A stretch of DNA of 64,000 bases from Lachnospiraceae bacterium (GTDB lineage: Bacteria; Bacillota; Clostridia; Lachnospirales; Lachnospiraceae). Below are positions 1 to 8,836 of this stretch, in pieces; position 1 is the stretch's first letter; every line of letters begins with the position of its first letter. Both the position numbers and the translations under genes were made by a program. The notes under the pieces are model-generated. The model searched no databases. It saw nothing but the letters and a program-made list of their open reading frames with translations, and was not told where the DNA came from. Where the stretch lies: positions 42,942 through 106,941 of the forward strand of contig JAISSU010000023.1 of the NCBI GenBank assembly GCA_031272985.1, given 5' to 3'.

Positions 1-796
1 CCTCGAATAAATCGTGGATAACGGGATTATTCAGATGATGATAGGTCGTGTTTTTATCACAAGCGGAAACGCAATTCCCGGAAACGATAGCTCCGTCCAT
101 AATCTCTGTGGGGCTCATCATCGTGGTAAGAGATTTCTTTGCGTCAACTCCATAAACATAGGTGTCATGAAGCAAGCCCTGGCTCTGAAGCATGTGCACA
201 TAAGCCACTCTCGGAAGGTCAGGGTATTTCTCTATTCCTTCCTTAATGCCGCATGTCTCGTATACCTTTGTCTCATCAGGTGTAAGCTCTTTAGCCAATT
301 CACCTAAACGAACGGCCACACGGAAGCCCGCAAGTCTCACCGCTTGCTCATAATGATGCGGTTCAATTCCTTCTTCCGGTTCACAGACCATTACAAAATT
401 AATTAATTTCGAGAACGGAGTATAATCAGCTCCCGGACCGCTCATGTCGATAATTCCTTCCTGAAATCCGACAATACGTCCCGCCGTAACTACCGCCATC
501 CCTTTTAAGGCGTATGTTTTTCCGCTCCCGACGGTGTCCACCTTTGCGATAACACCCGGGAAAATCCCGCCTCTGCCTTCTACCTTAACACGCGGCTCAA
601 TTACATCCTTAACAGGTGTAATACGAGTGCTCTCGCCGGGCTTTGCGATGTCAAAGGTTACACTTTTGATTTTCTCATCTTCCAAAACGATTTTACGAAT
701 CTCGTCCTCACAGACAAATAATACGCCGTCCACGATTTTGGATTCTTCTGAGAATCTGATGTCTTTGATATGGATATGTCCCATTTCCAATCTCAT
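1..796 (-). CDS. grdE: Glycine/sarcosine/betaine reductase component B, proprotein subunit GrdE (5' part, cut by window edge)
   Basis: The first 265 residues are present; the rest lies left of the window. GrdE-type proteins are the substrate-binding part of component B in Stickland glycine reduction, which turns glycine into acetyl phosphate and ammonia. They self-cleave at an Asn-Cys bond to leave a pyruvoyl group. The sequence shows the family start MRLEMGHIHIKD, the GPGADYTPFSK segment (about 121-130), and the cleavage context SGNCVSACDKN with Asn241-Cys242. The ATG at 796 has a strong AGGAGGAG site 7 nt upstream. It lies 80 nt after grdX and shares its glycine-riboswitch leader. GrdG (sarcosine) and GrdI (betaine) proproteins are very similar, so the glycine assignment rests on grdX and the riboswitch. 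Family call is very secure; exact substrate is likely. Confidence 0.93.
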   Translation of the reverse strand, partial: MRLEMGHIHIKDIRFSEESKIVDGVLFVCEDEIRKIVLEDEKIKSVTFDIAKPGESTRITPVKDVIEPRVKVEGRGGIFPGVIAKVDTVGSGKTYALKGMAVVTAGRIVGFQEGIIDMSGPGADYTPFSKLINFVMVCEPEEGIEPHHYEQAVRLAGFRVAVRLGELAKELTPDETKVYETCGIKEGIEKYPDLPRVAYVHMLQSQGLLHDTYVYGVDAKKSLTTMMSPTEIMDGAIVSGNCVSACDKNTTYHHLNNPVIHDLFE

Positions 797-876
797 GCTT
801 AACTCCTCCTGATTTTTTCTATCTTCCCTTATTCTATGAATTCCGCTAAGAGCGGGGAAAGTCTGTTACGCGATAC

Positions 877-1242
877 TTACAATGCGCTTTCCAAAAGGCT
901 CAAATCAATGAGCCTGAAGTCATTTAATACCGATTCACTCAAATTATTCGTTTTATCCTCAAAGGCCTTAGCTTTAATAATCGAATTCTCAATGAGCTTA
1001 AGAGATTCGCCTTCCACCCCTGTCAGTAGAGGGACTTCCGACAACAGAACCGACTTATAAGGCGTCTCCTTTGGCTTTATGCTGCCCGAAAGAGGATGGG
1101 TCAATATCACATACCCTTTATGTACAAAATCCCTCACACGGGCTAATAAGTCCTCAAAACTTTGATCTACATACTCAACTCGATACTCATTCCCGAATTT
1201 CTCCGAAACTATAGGATTATTCGTGATAATTAAACCTTTCAC
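877..1242 (-). CDS. grdX: GrdX family protein
   Basis: A 121-residue soluble protein. It matches the small GrdX family that precedes glycine reductase genes in amino-acid-fermenting Clostridia; its biochemical role is not established. Family features are the N-terminal GLIITNNP and the central segment THPLSGSIKPKETPYKSVLL (about residues 48-67). The start is GTG at 1242, six bases after AGAGG; no in-frame ATG lies nearby. It is the first gene behind the glycine riboswitch and terminator and precedes grdE by 80 nt, so both should be switched on together by glycine. Confidence 0.88.
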   Translation of the reverse strand: MKGLIITNNPIVSEKFGNEYRVEYVDQSFEDLLARVRDFVHKGYVILTHPLSGSIKPKETPYKSVLLSEVPLLTGVEGESLKLIENSIIKAKAFEDKTNNLSESVLNDFRLIDLSLLESAL

Positions 1243-1296
1243 ATTAAACCTCTGCGGCTACGTTTTAGTAGTATTCCGCTATTTCAAAATAGAAAA

Positions 1297-1329
1297 GGGA
1301 CAAGTTAAGCTCTTAGCTTTTCTTGCCCC
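1297..1329 (-). terminator. Intrinsic terminator, probable expression platform of the glycine riboswitch
   Basis: Read on the minus strand, GGGGCAAG (1329-1322) pairs with CTTGTCCC (1304-1297), with one G-U pair and a further AGCT/AGCT pairing inside the loop. It is followed by TTTTCTATTTT. It lies between the riboswitch aptamer and grdX, the position expected for a ligand-controlled terminator. Whether an antiterminator forms with the aptamer was not folded. Confidence 0.75.
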
Positions 1330-1388
1330 TTCTGTCTTTTAGTCAAAACCGCAATGCGGTCCCACATCAATTCAGAGTGCGGTCCTTT

Positions 1389-1503
1389 TTACAGTCCTTT
1401 TGCTTGAAAGTTTCACTGCCGACTACGACTTTGATGTCATGCAGCTTGCCTCTTCAGCGGCTTTTTAATCGTAACCCCCTGATAAAAAGCTCTCTCCCGA
1501 AAA
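1389..1503 (-). promoter_or_regulatory. Glycine riboswitch (single aptamer)
   Basis: On the minus strand the conserved blocks of the glycine (gcvT-type) aptamer occur in order. First is CGGGAGAGAGC. Next is a P2 stem made of GCTTTTTA and TTAAAAAGC. Then come CGCTGAAGAGGCAAGC, a P3 stem closed by GCTGC and GGCAG, and finally GAAACTTTCAAGC followed by AAAAGGACTGT. Only one aptamer is visible. It sits between a good promoter and a terminator upstream of grdX-grdE, so glycine is expected to turn on the glycine reductase genes. The 389 nt between grdX and the amidase gene hold only this leader, its promoter and its terminator. Confidence 0.92.
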
Positions 1504-1568
1504 ATATCGACCCGCTATTTTGTTATAGAAAATATCTATAAATATTATAGAAATTTTCTGTCGCACTC

Positions 1569-1597
1569 ATATTACAACACCTTTTACTAATTTGCAA
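1569..1597 (-). promoter_or_regulatory. Promoter of the riboswitch-grdX-grdE transcript
   Basis: Minus-strand -35 TTGCAA (1597-1592) and -10 TAATAT (1574-1569) are separated by 17 bp. They lie about 65 bp upstream of the riboswitch aptamer. Confidence 0.65.
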
Positions 1598-1631
1598 GCT
1601 AAAAAATAAAGTTTAGAAAAAATTTATAAAT

Positions 1632-3785
1632 CTACTTAAAATATGCATCAATTCCATTGGCAATTCCATTAACCATTTTCGTCTGATACGCGGCATTTGC
1701 CATATTTAAATCATCGGTACGATTGGTCATATAGCCCATTTCAACAAGAGTAACAGGGCAAGGAGACCAATTATTTCCGGTCATAGTATCGGTATACCAG
1801 ACGCCTCTATTGGTCATACCGGTTGCCTTGCAATATTCATTTAATACAATCTGGGCGAGTCGCTGGCTGGGAGAAATAAGTGAGCCCAGATACGGATTTG
1901 AACTGGTCGGCGCTATCGTTAATGCCCCGTGAACGGAGGAATTCTCAGAGCCGTTCGCGTGGATTCGCACGTAAATATCGGCCTTTTTGGCCCTCGCCAC
2001 ATTCGCTCTTTCTATATTGCTGATGGCAATATTCGTTTCATGCGTTAAATATACGGTGTATCCGCGTTTTTCAAGCTCGGTTTTAAGCTTTTTCGAAATG
2101 GTCATATTTAGCTGATATTCGGGTATCCCGGAATACCTCCCGGATGTTCCCGATGAATCCTTTTTCTTCATGGTCTTCGAACCCGGACCTATAGGCTCCA
2201 ATCCGGCATCCTGTCCCGCTCCTGTGTGTCCCGGGTCAATAACAATTACTTTATAAGAATCTCTATAATAATTTGAATTAGCCCCCGGAGCGGCAGCGCC
2301 TTTTGGCACCAGCTTTATCTGAATGCCCTGAATAGGAAGCGACAGTTTGGTCGTTCCTGCATTTTGACCATTTAATGCCCATCCCATCCATCCCATACCT
2401 TTGACGTATGTCCGGTACCAGATGTCATAATAATTAGCGATATCGCCCTGAAGACTGAACTTAACCGCCTGTATACTCTCCTTTGCTGATGTATCTCCGG
2501 TGACGCTTGGAGCGGTTACACTTGAAAGCCAGCCCTTATTGGAAACATGGACGCTGTAAGAAATATTGCCCTTCGCAGTGGCGGCATTTTGCGGTGTGTA
2601 TTGTAAAGCAATTGTAGAAATAGCAGTGCTCGCATTACTAAAGAGTATCTCGGCGCCGTTTTTGCTTCCAAGTTTAGTCTGATTATCCGTTGTTTTAACG
2701 GTGTAGGAAAACTCCGAATCGGCAATCCCTTGGATAAAAGCCGGAGCACCGCCGATTGAAGGCTTTCCTCCCTTTTTAATCAATCGGATCTTAATTGCCT
2801 CAATGCGCTGAGAAAGTCCGATGGTTCCGGCAGGATTATCATTTGAAGCATATTGCTGCCAGCCTATATTCGAAGTGTGCACGCTGTACCAGATATCATA
2901 TTGATTAGCTACGTCGCCCTCTAATTTAAGTCTTACGGCTTCTATGGGTTTTGACTGTCCCACCGTACCGGCAATGCCTGTATTTGAAGTGTAATTCTGC
3001 CAGCCAACACCTGTGACATACGCCTGGTAGACCACATTTCCTGATAAATTCGACTCATAAAGCCCCACTTTCAGAGCCTCCATCCGAAGCGATTTCCCCG
3101 TGGTACCGGCGACGGCGTCATCGGTCACATACGACTGCCAACCGACGTTTTGAACGTGTGCCGAATACTGAATAAGAGGCGCAACATAAGCATCCCCCGA
3201 GCCCGTAGGAGCTTTATCACCTTTTCTTACGAGACATATCTGCAGCGCTTCCATTCGAAGCGATTTTCCCGCACTACCTGAGGGCGAGCCGTTTTTCGCC
3301 CAACCAAGCCATCCGTAATTTTGAATGTGAGTACGATAATAGACATCATAATCGGAAGCAATCGGCCCTGTCAGACTAATCATTATGGCCTCCACCCTTA
3401 AAGAGCGCCCCGTGGTGCCGCCATCCGCGCCATCTGACACATATGATTGCCAGCCGATATTCTGTACATGAGTCTTATAAGTGATGCCGCTTCCGTCACT
3501 AAAGCCGTTAAGGCTGAAGCGTATTGCTTCCATGCGAAGCGACTTTCCGATGGTTCCGATATAGCTCACATCAGTTTTTCCGGCAATAAGCGCCTCCGGC
3601 GCTATGGGAACCATAATAGCATCTTGCCAGCCGATATTTTGGACATGAGCCTGCGCGGTAATGGTCACTTGCGTTACGGCAGGGGTTGCATTGACCTTAA
3701 GCTCATTTACACTAATAAAAAAGACAAATAGACCTAATAAAAACAATAAAACCGAAATATTATGCTTAGCTTTTTCTCGTCTCAT
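1632..3785 (-). CDS. Secreted N-acetylmuramoyl-L-alanine amidase with eight ChW repeats
   Basis: Cuts the amide bond between MurNAc and the stem peptide of peptidoglycan, outside the cell. An N-terminal signal segment (VLLFLLGLFVFFI) is followed by eight ChW repeats, each with a core such as HVQNIGWQ or THIQNYGWLGW. A C-terminal Amidase_3 domain of about 200 residues carries the zinc-site motifs DPGHTG, GIPEYQLN, RIHANG and TLVEMGYMTN, so His, Glu, His and the catalytic Glu are all present. ChW repeats are thought to anchor proteins at the clostridial cell surface. An ATG exists at 3800, but GGAGGGGG lies just before the ATG at 3785, giving MRREKAKHN and 717 residues. It could serve in autolysis or cell separation. 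Activity call is strong. Confidence 0.92.
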   Translation of the reverse strand: MRREKAKHNISVLLFLLGLFVFFISVNELKVNATPAVTQVTITAQAHVQNIGWQDAIMVPIAPEALIAGKTDVSYIGTIGKSLRMEAIRFSLNGFSDGSGITYKTHVQNIGWQSYVSDGADGGTTGRSLRVEAIMISLTGPIASDYDVYYRTHIQNYGWLGWAKNGSPSGSAGKSLRMEALQICLVRKGDKAPTGSGDAYVAPLIQYSAHVQNVGWQSYVTDDAVAGTTGKSLRMEALKVGLYESNLSGNVVYQAYVTGVGWQNYTSNTGIAGTVGQSKPIEAVRLKLEGDVANQYDIWYSVHTSNIGWQQYASNDNPAGTIGLSQRIEAIKIRLIKKGGKPSIGGAPAFIQGIADSEFSYTVKTTDNQTKLGSKNGAEILFSNASTAISTIALQYTPQNAATAKGNISYSVHVSNKGWLSSVTAPSVTGDTSAKESIQAVKFSLQGDIANYYDIWYRTYVKGMGWMGWALNGQNAGTTKLSLPIQGIQIKLVPKGAAAPGANSNYYRDSYKVIVIDPGHTGAGQDAGLEPIGPGSKTMKKKDSSGTSGRYSGIPEYQLNMTISKKLKTELEKRGYTVYLTHETNIAISNIERANVARAKKADIYVRIHANGSENSSVHGALTIAPTSSNPYLGSLISPSQRLAQIVLNEYCKATGMTNRGVWYTDTMTGNNWSPCPVTLVEMGYMTNRTDDLNMANAAYQTKMVNGIANGIDAYFK

Positions 3786-3827
3786 AGAAGCCCCCTCCAT
3801 GTGCTTTCAAGTTTTATGATAGCTGTC

Positions 3828-4175
3828 CTATCCGAATTTCTTTTTTAATTTTCCCTCAAGAATTGTAATATCAAGACCAATCGCAATTAAAAATCCAAAG
3901 ATAATCATCGAAAATATCATTCCTTCGTATTGCTCAAATTGCGAAATCCCTTTAAACAAAAGCAGCACTGCTACGATGGCAATTGCATAAATTACTCCAG
4001 AAATCATAAAGTACTTTCCGATTTTCTTATTGGCAAAATCCCAGGCTTCTTGCGATTTCATGGAACGCGCCGACCGATAGCCCCAGGCTGTGTTAATCTT
4101 TTTGGGCGGGCGCAGCCAGAAAATAAGACCAATGACTAAGAGAAGACAAGTAAGAAAAATAAAAGTCGTATACAT
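3828..4175 (-). CDS. SdpI family membrane protein
   Basis: A 115-residue protein with three predicted membrane segments: about 2-20, 52-74 and 85-105. The family motif GYRSARSMKSQEAWDFAN lies after the first segment and is typical of SdpI/YhfL proteins. In Bacillus subtilis, SdpI gives immunity to the SdpC toxin, but most family members have no known role. No toxin gene is adjacent, so immunity is not implied. The ATG at 4175 follows AGGTGGGG. The gene has its own promoter and sits between the MATE exporter and the ChW amidase. Confidence 0.78.
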   Translation of the reverse strand: MYTTFIFLTCLLLVIGLIFWLRPPKKINTAWGYRSARSMKSQEAWDFANKKIGKYFMISGVIYAIAIVAVLLLFKGISQFEQYEGMIFSMIIFGFLIAIGLDITILEGKLKKKFG

Positions 4176-4217
4176 TTCCCCACCTCCCGAAAATTACAAA
4201 CAAAAATAACTATGCTA

Positions 4218-4245
4218 ATTATAGCTGAAAAAAGAACAATTGCAA
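4218..4245 (-). promoter_or_regulatory. Promoter of the SdpI-family gene
   Basis: -35 TTGCAA (4245-4240) and a perfect -10 TATAAT (4223-4218), 16 bp apart on the minus strand, about 45 bp upstream of the start codon. Confidence 0.65.
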
Positions 4246-4257
4246 GGCTTAGGTTGA

Positions 4258-5628
4258 TTATTCCCCCAAGAGCTTTCGTTTTTCCCATCTGCCGCTTAAG
4301 AAATATACGCAGCCTATGATTAGCGGAGCTAAACGGGCAAGAGAATTCCCCCAGAAGAAGCCCACTATTCCCATATCAAATACGTAAGCCAGGACGAATG
4401 AAATACTTATCCTTAAGACGACTCCATCCAGCATACCCGAAATAAAATTCAGCCGTGCGTTTCCGCATCCTGTCACCAAACCATTGAAAGTGCCCATAAA
4501 AGCAGAAAAGATAAATGTGAAAATTGTGATTCGCATAAAGACCATCCCGAGTTCCAAAACTTCAGGATCCTTCGTAAACACCCCAAACATCTGCTTTGGA
4601 ATGAAAATAGCCAACAAGCAATTTATGACCGCCATTATTGCCCCCGCTTTGAGACAGGTATAAACTGTTTTCCGCACGCGTTCAAAATTCCTCGCACCGA
4701 AGTTTTGTGCTATTATCGCGCCGCCACCCTGATTTATCCCGAGCATTATTACATTGACCAATCGTACCAGTTTATCACCGATGCTATTTGTAGCGGATGC
4801 GACGACGCCATACTGGTTGATAAAAGATTTACAAAACAGTTGCGAAAGCTGTATACATACACCGCTTAGGGCCATTGGAATTCCCTGTTTCAGCATAACA
4901 AAAAGAGACACTCTGTCAATCTTTAATAAGCTGCGATTAAATTCTATATTTAGTTGTCTGCGCTTTATGTACATATAGACCACAGATGCCACAAAACAGG
5001 CAATTTGGGCAATCACCGTAGCTATAGCGGTTCCGGCGGCACCAAGGTGTAGGACAACGACCATCAGAAGATCCATAAAAATATTCGAAGTGGCGGCTAT
5101 GATAATAAAAATCAGAGGCATTTTCGATTCACCCATTCCACGAAGAATACAGCATATGGCATTGTATTCAAACACAAAAGGCAATCCAATCGAGACGATC
5201 ATCATATATTGGTAGGATGGTGCAAAAGCCTCTGCCGGCGTATTTAGGAGTTTCAAAAATGCACGGCAGCCAATAAGTGATACCACCATGAAAAAGACTG
5301 AAAGTATCAGCATAAATGAGATGATTGTCCGAGTAGCATTTTTTAGCTTAACATTGTTCTTCGCTCCGACTAATTGAGCAATAAATATCTGCCCTGCGCC
5401 TGCGAAAGCTAAGCTCATAAATGATAATAGATCAGGTATATCTCCGCCTGTGGCGACACCGACCGTGCCCGAAGAGTCCCCAAAATGACCTATGATCATC
5501 AAATCAACCGCGCCATATAACTGCTGAATCAAATGTGTCAGCAGCAAAGGCGCGGCGTAAATGACAAGATTTTTGACTATACTGCCATCCGTGAGGTCAA
5601 GTCCCACCCGCGTTTTTTTATCAGACAT
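4258..5628 (-). CDS. MATE family efflux transporter
   Basis: A 456-residue integral membrane protein with about twelve hydrophobic segments in two related halves, as in MATE cation/drug antiporters. Features are the N-terminal half start DGSIVKNLVIYAAPLLLTHL, the region around GGDIPDLLSFMSLAFAGAGQ, and the second half beginning near KQGIPMALSG with GGGAIIAQNFGARN. Length fits the family (about 450). It follows the first OYE-type reductase by 76 nt on the same strand with no clear terminator between, so it may be the last gene of the transporter/reductase operon and export aromatic products or toxic intermediates. That role is inference. Confidence 0.9.
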   Translation of the reverse strand: MSDKKTRVGLDLTDGSIVKNLVIYAAPLLLTHLIQQLYGAVDLMIIGHFGDSSGTVGVATGGDIPDLLSFMSLAFAGAGQIFIAQLVGAKNNVKLKNATRTIISFMLILSVFFMVVSLIGCRAFLKLLNTPAEAFAPSYQYMMIVSIGLPFVFEYNAICCILRGMGESKMPLIFIIIAATSNIFMDLLMVVVLHLGAAGTAIATVIAQIACFVASVVYMYIKRRQLNIEFNRSLLKIDRVSLFVMLKQGIPMALSGVCIQLSQLFCKSFINQYGVVASATNSIGDKLVRLVNVIMLGINQGGGAIIAQNFGARNFERVRKTVYTCLKAGAIMAVINCLLAIFIPKQMFGVFTKDPEVLELGMVFMRITIFTFIFSAFMGTFNGLVTGCGNARLNFISGMLDGVVLRISISFVLAYVFDMGIVGFFWGNSLARLAPLIIGCVYFLSGRWEKRKLLGE

Positions 5629-5704
5629 TTATTACCCCTTCTCAAGAAGAACTCCAAAACTTTCTCAAAAATCGCTTTAACTTCGCGGTCTTAGGAAGTT
5701 TGGT

Positions 5705-7852
5705 TCAAAGCAAGCAAACCTTTCCGAAGCCACGTCTGTTCCCCTCAAGGAGGCTCGTACAATTCTTATCCGCGTCGCCTATTATGTAGAACTCATCTGT
5801 GCAGTCAGCGTATTTTAATGCTTCTTCGGCGCAAGGAGTATAACCGCCGGAGACTATTACCGTGTCAGCGTCAATAGTTGTTTCTACACCCTCCTTCAAA
5901 TAGGTAACCTGAGTGGGGGTAACTTTCGTGGCAGTCGCATGGTAAATCGGTTTCAGGTTTTCATATTTTGTCCAAGCACCACCTGTCCCTCCATAGCCCA
6001 ATTCTTCGTTAATGACCTGAAATGACATATGTGGACCGTGCATACGAAATTCGCCTTTCATAAGCACTTCCTGACGGGTAATTATAATAACATCCTTTCC
6101 TAAGGAAGCCAGATACATCGCAGTTTCAGAAGCCACACTGCCTCCGCCGACAATGACGACTTTTTCACCCGGTTCTACATTTCCCAGATATACATCTTCA
6201 TCCAGCCATACGCCCTCTTGGTCTGCGCCCTCTATCGGGGGGCGCTTCTCACGTGAGCCCGTGGCTGCCAGCAATGCGTCAAAACCCTCTTTAGCAATCG
6301 AGAGCGGATCAGCCTCGGTATTTAGGCGTATATCTGTGACACCCCTTCTTGAAAGTTCATCAATCAGCCAATCTAAATATCGCTTCATTGGCCACTGCGC
6401 AGGGTAAAGGCCGGCGTAGTAGGCAGCTTTTCCGCCGAGCTTGCCATCCTTTTCAAAGATAGTAACGCTATGACCGCGCTCAGCAGCAAAGCAGGCAGTG
6501 CGAAGACCCACAGGGCCGCCTCCAATTATTGCGACTTTTTTAGGTTTGCCGGGTGGCTTTATTATTGCGGGTAGTCGATGGTGCATTGCGTCCTTCGGAT
6601 TAACCGAGCAGCCGCAGACACCTTCGTGAAATCCGTGGCATTTATTGCAACGCAGACAAGGCGTGAACTCTTCTTGTCCATTGCTTCGTAATTTAGCCAT
6701 AAAGTCAGGTTCAGCTCTAAATGTCCTCCCTGTGCTAATCAAATCAACAATCCCTTCGGAGAGAATCTGCTCCATTTCATCGGGATCATTAAAGCCGCCG
6801 TTAACGGCAATCGTTCCTTTGTAACCTGCTTGTCTTAAGTGCTTGGCATAGCCCAGACTTGGATGCTCATTTAAGAGGCTGTTGTAGCCAAGACACTGAT
6901 ATCCGGTGCCACCAAGTTCACGAATCTCAACAATGTCGCTTACATCCTCAACCATCTTCATAAAGCGGATAAACTCCTCTTCGGTATAGCCTGCAGGCAA
7001 TTGCCCGTCATGACCGTGTGGAGATTCACCCATCATTACTACCTCAATGAGGAAATCAGGTCCGCAATACTCTTTTATTTTCGTGAAAAGTTCCAGCTGA
7101 AACCGTCCGCGTCCTTCTATTTCACCGCCATATTCATCATCGCGTATGTTAGTCGATGAATCAAGTCCCCAGCGGTCTGCACGGATACTAATGCCGTCCC
7201 AGCCTGCTTTTTGATAACTGCGGCAAAGCTCCACGAGATCATCAATCGCATCTTGAATCTGTTCTTTGGTCGCAGCGTTTGACTTCATCTGCTCCATTGA
7301 AAGCCCTTTGCCTTTAGACAACCATGAAACTACCTGCGGTATATATTCGACAATCTCATTTAATGTAGCAAGCCTGTCGTCACCATCCGGAGCCGGAAAT
7401 AGTGTTTTAGGATCTCCGCCTTCCAAAGATACCCCTTTGGGGAACGATGCTCCTACTTTTACGAGCACTTTGGTACCATACATATGCGCGACTGCCGCTA
7501 CCTGACCCACGTAATTATATGTTCTGGGTATGCTGTAATCATATACGGGATTACTGCCGACCCTTTCTCTTCTGTAGTCATATTCCAATCCATATGTTAG
7601 TTTCGCCTTCGCGACTGCTTCATTCGCACCGCGTGGGGCGGCTCCTCCCCCGTGACTTCCGAAATGACCGAAGCTCATTAAGGACGCTCCGCTCCTTGCA
7701 AAGATTGCCGTATCTTCTATCAGTGATTCCGGCGGAAAATTCTCAGGTCCTGACATAAAGGACTGCTGTGCGTTTGGATAAGCAATTCGATTTTTCAGGA
7801 TTGTTCCGTTCTTCAGTACACAGGGTTTAAAAACATTTTTGTATTTTGACAT
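5705..7852 (-). CDS. Old Yellow Enzyme-type NADH:flavin oxidoreductase with Fe-S and FAD/NAD domains (copy 1)
   Basis: A 715-residue reductase of the 2,4-dienoyl-CoA reductase / enoate reductase architecture. An N-terminal FMN TIM barrel spans about 1-380 (start YKNVFKPCVLKNGTILKNR). A cysteine cluster for a 4Fe-4S centre follows (PCLRCNKC, then GVCGCSVNP). Next is a Rossmann FAD domain (VAIIGGGPVGLRTACFAAE) and a second dinucleotide motif (VVIVGGGSVASETAMYLAS). Such enzymes reduce activated C=C bonds with NAD(P)H. Known relatives act on dienoyl-CoA, bile-acid enones and flavonoids; the E. ramulus flavanone-cleaving reductase is recalled as one. Copy 2 at 23285 is similar along its whole length. 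It lies 22 nt after the Opp ATPase gene, linking substrate import with reduction. The substrate cannot be read from the sequence. Confidence 0.88.
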   Translation of the reverse strand: MSKYKNVFKPCVLKNGTILKNRIAYPNAQQSFMSGPENFPPESLIEDTAIFARSGASLMSFGHFGSHGGGAAPRGANEAVAKAKLTYGLEYDYRRERVGSNPVYDYSIPRTYNYVGQVAAVAHMYGTKVLVKVGASFPKGVSLEGGDPKTLFPAPDGDDRLATLNEIVEYIPQVVSWLSKGKGLSMEQMKSNAATKEQIQDAIDDLVELCRSYQKAGWDGISIRADRWGLDSSTNIRDDEYGGEIEGRGRFQLELFTKIKEYCGPDFLIEVVMMGESPHGHDGQLPAGYTEEEFIRFMKMVEDVSDIVEIRELGGTGYQCLGYNSLLNEHPSLGYAKHLRQAGYKGTIAVNGGFNDPDEMEQILSEGIVDLISTGRTFRAEPDFMAKLRSNGQEEFTPCLRCNKCHGFHEGVCGCSVNPKDAMHHRLPAIIKPPGKPKKVAIIGGGPVGLRTACFAAERGHSVTIFEKDGKLGGKAAYYAGLYPAQWPMKRYLDWLIDELSRRGVTDIRLNTEADPLSIAKEGFDALLAATGSREKRPPIEGADQEGVWLDEDVYLGNVEPGEKVVIVGGGSVASETAMYLASLGKDVIIITRQEVLMKGEFRMHGPHMSFQVINEELGYGGTGGAWTKYENLKPIYHATATKVTPTQVTYLKEGVETTIDADTVIVSGGYTPCAEEALKYADCTDEFYIIGDADKNCTSLLEGNRRGFGKVCLL

Positions 7853-7874
7853 AGATTACTCACCTCGTAAAGTA

Positions 7875-8834
7875 TTAAACTAGTTGATTAATTTCATTAA
7901 CACGACTGCATAAACATAAGTGCCCCGGCGTTATTTCTTCGAGGGTTTGCGGCTCTTCGCAAGCTGTGGTCGCGTATACGCAACGATCCTTGAACCTGCA
8001 ACCGGGCTTGGGATTTATGGGGGATGTCAGCTCACCGCTTAACATTACACGTTGGCTCGGATTGTGGATATCTATGGAAGGAACCGCACTCATCAGAGCT
8101 TTAGTGTATGGGTGAAGCTGATTCAAAAAGAGTTCCTCAGTAGGACTCATCTCTACGACCTGCCCCAAATACATGACGCAGATACTGTTTGATATATGCC
8201 TGACGACAGACAAGTCATGGGTTACAAACATCAAAGTCAAGCTGCTTTTCTCCTGAATATCCATTAGGAGATTAAGAATTTGAGCTTGTATCGAAACATC
8301 AAGTGCGGAGACAGGTTCGTCGCAGACTATAAACTCAGGATCAAGCGACAAAGCGCGGGCGATGCCTATACGCTGCCTGCATCCACCATCCAGCTCGTGA
8401 GGATAAGATTGTGCAAGTCGCTCCTCAATACCCGTCAGTTCCATTAGCTCATCAACCCTATCGTCCAATTCGCCTTTTTTGTAACGTCTGGAGAGGATAA
8501 GGGGCTCACGAATGATTTCGTCTACAGTCATTCGCGGGTTTAGGGAGGAGTACGGATCTTGAAAAACTATCTGAGCTTTTTCCCTGAATTTACGAAGCTG
8601 TCTCTTGTTTAAGTCAGTTACATCCTCTCCGTTAAGAAATATCTGGCCATCAGTGCTTTCGTGCAGATGGACAAGGCAAAGACCGAGAGTGGATTTTCCG
8701 CAACCGGATTCTCCAACAACACCTATGGTTTTGCCTCTCTCAATTGATATGGATACATCATCCACCGCATGGAGTACTCCTCCGGGGACGCTGAAGTACT
8801 TCTTTAAATTTTTTGTTTCAATCACAGCGGACAT
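7875..8834 (-). CDS. Opp/Dpp-type ABC transporter ATP-binding protein (OppF-like)
   Basis: A 319-residue ATPase of a peptide/nickel-family importer. Walker A GESGCGKST, signature LDGGCRQR (a degenerate form of LSGGQQQR) and Walker B FIVCDEPVSALD are visible. The C-terminal oligopeptide extension has the cysteine-bearing motif GCRFKDRC. The ATG at 8834 was chosen because AAAGGAGGAGG stands just upstream, next to the stop of the preceding gene; the open frame would allow a start 30 nt earlier. It forms a pair with the OppD-like ATPase. The unusual signature sequence suggests that ATP hydrolysis may depend mainly on one of the two sites. Confidence 0.9.
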   Translation of the reverse strand: MSAVIETKNLKKYFSVPGGVLHAVDDVSISIERGKTIGVVGESGCGKSTLGLCLVHLHESTDGQIFLNGEDVTDLNKRQLRKFREKAQIVFQDPYSSLNPRMTVDEIIREPLILSRRYKKGELDDRVDELMELTGIEERLAQSYPHELDGGCRQRIGIARALSLDPEFIVCDEPVSALDVSIQAQILNLLMDIQEKSSLTLMFVTHDLSVVRHISNSICVMYLGQVVEMSPTEELFLNQLHPYTKALMSAVPSIDIHNPSQRVMLSGELTSPINPKPGCRFKDRCVYATTACEEPQTLEEITPGHLCLCSRVNEINQLV

Positions 8835-8836
8835 GC

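Noticed and set aside
3828..4175. SdpI-like protein as part of a toxin-immunity pair
   Set aside because: No SdpC-like toxin or SdpR-like regulator gene lies beside it.
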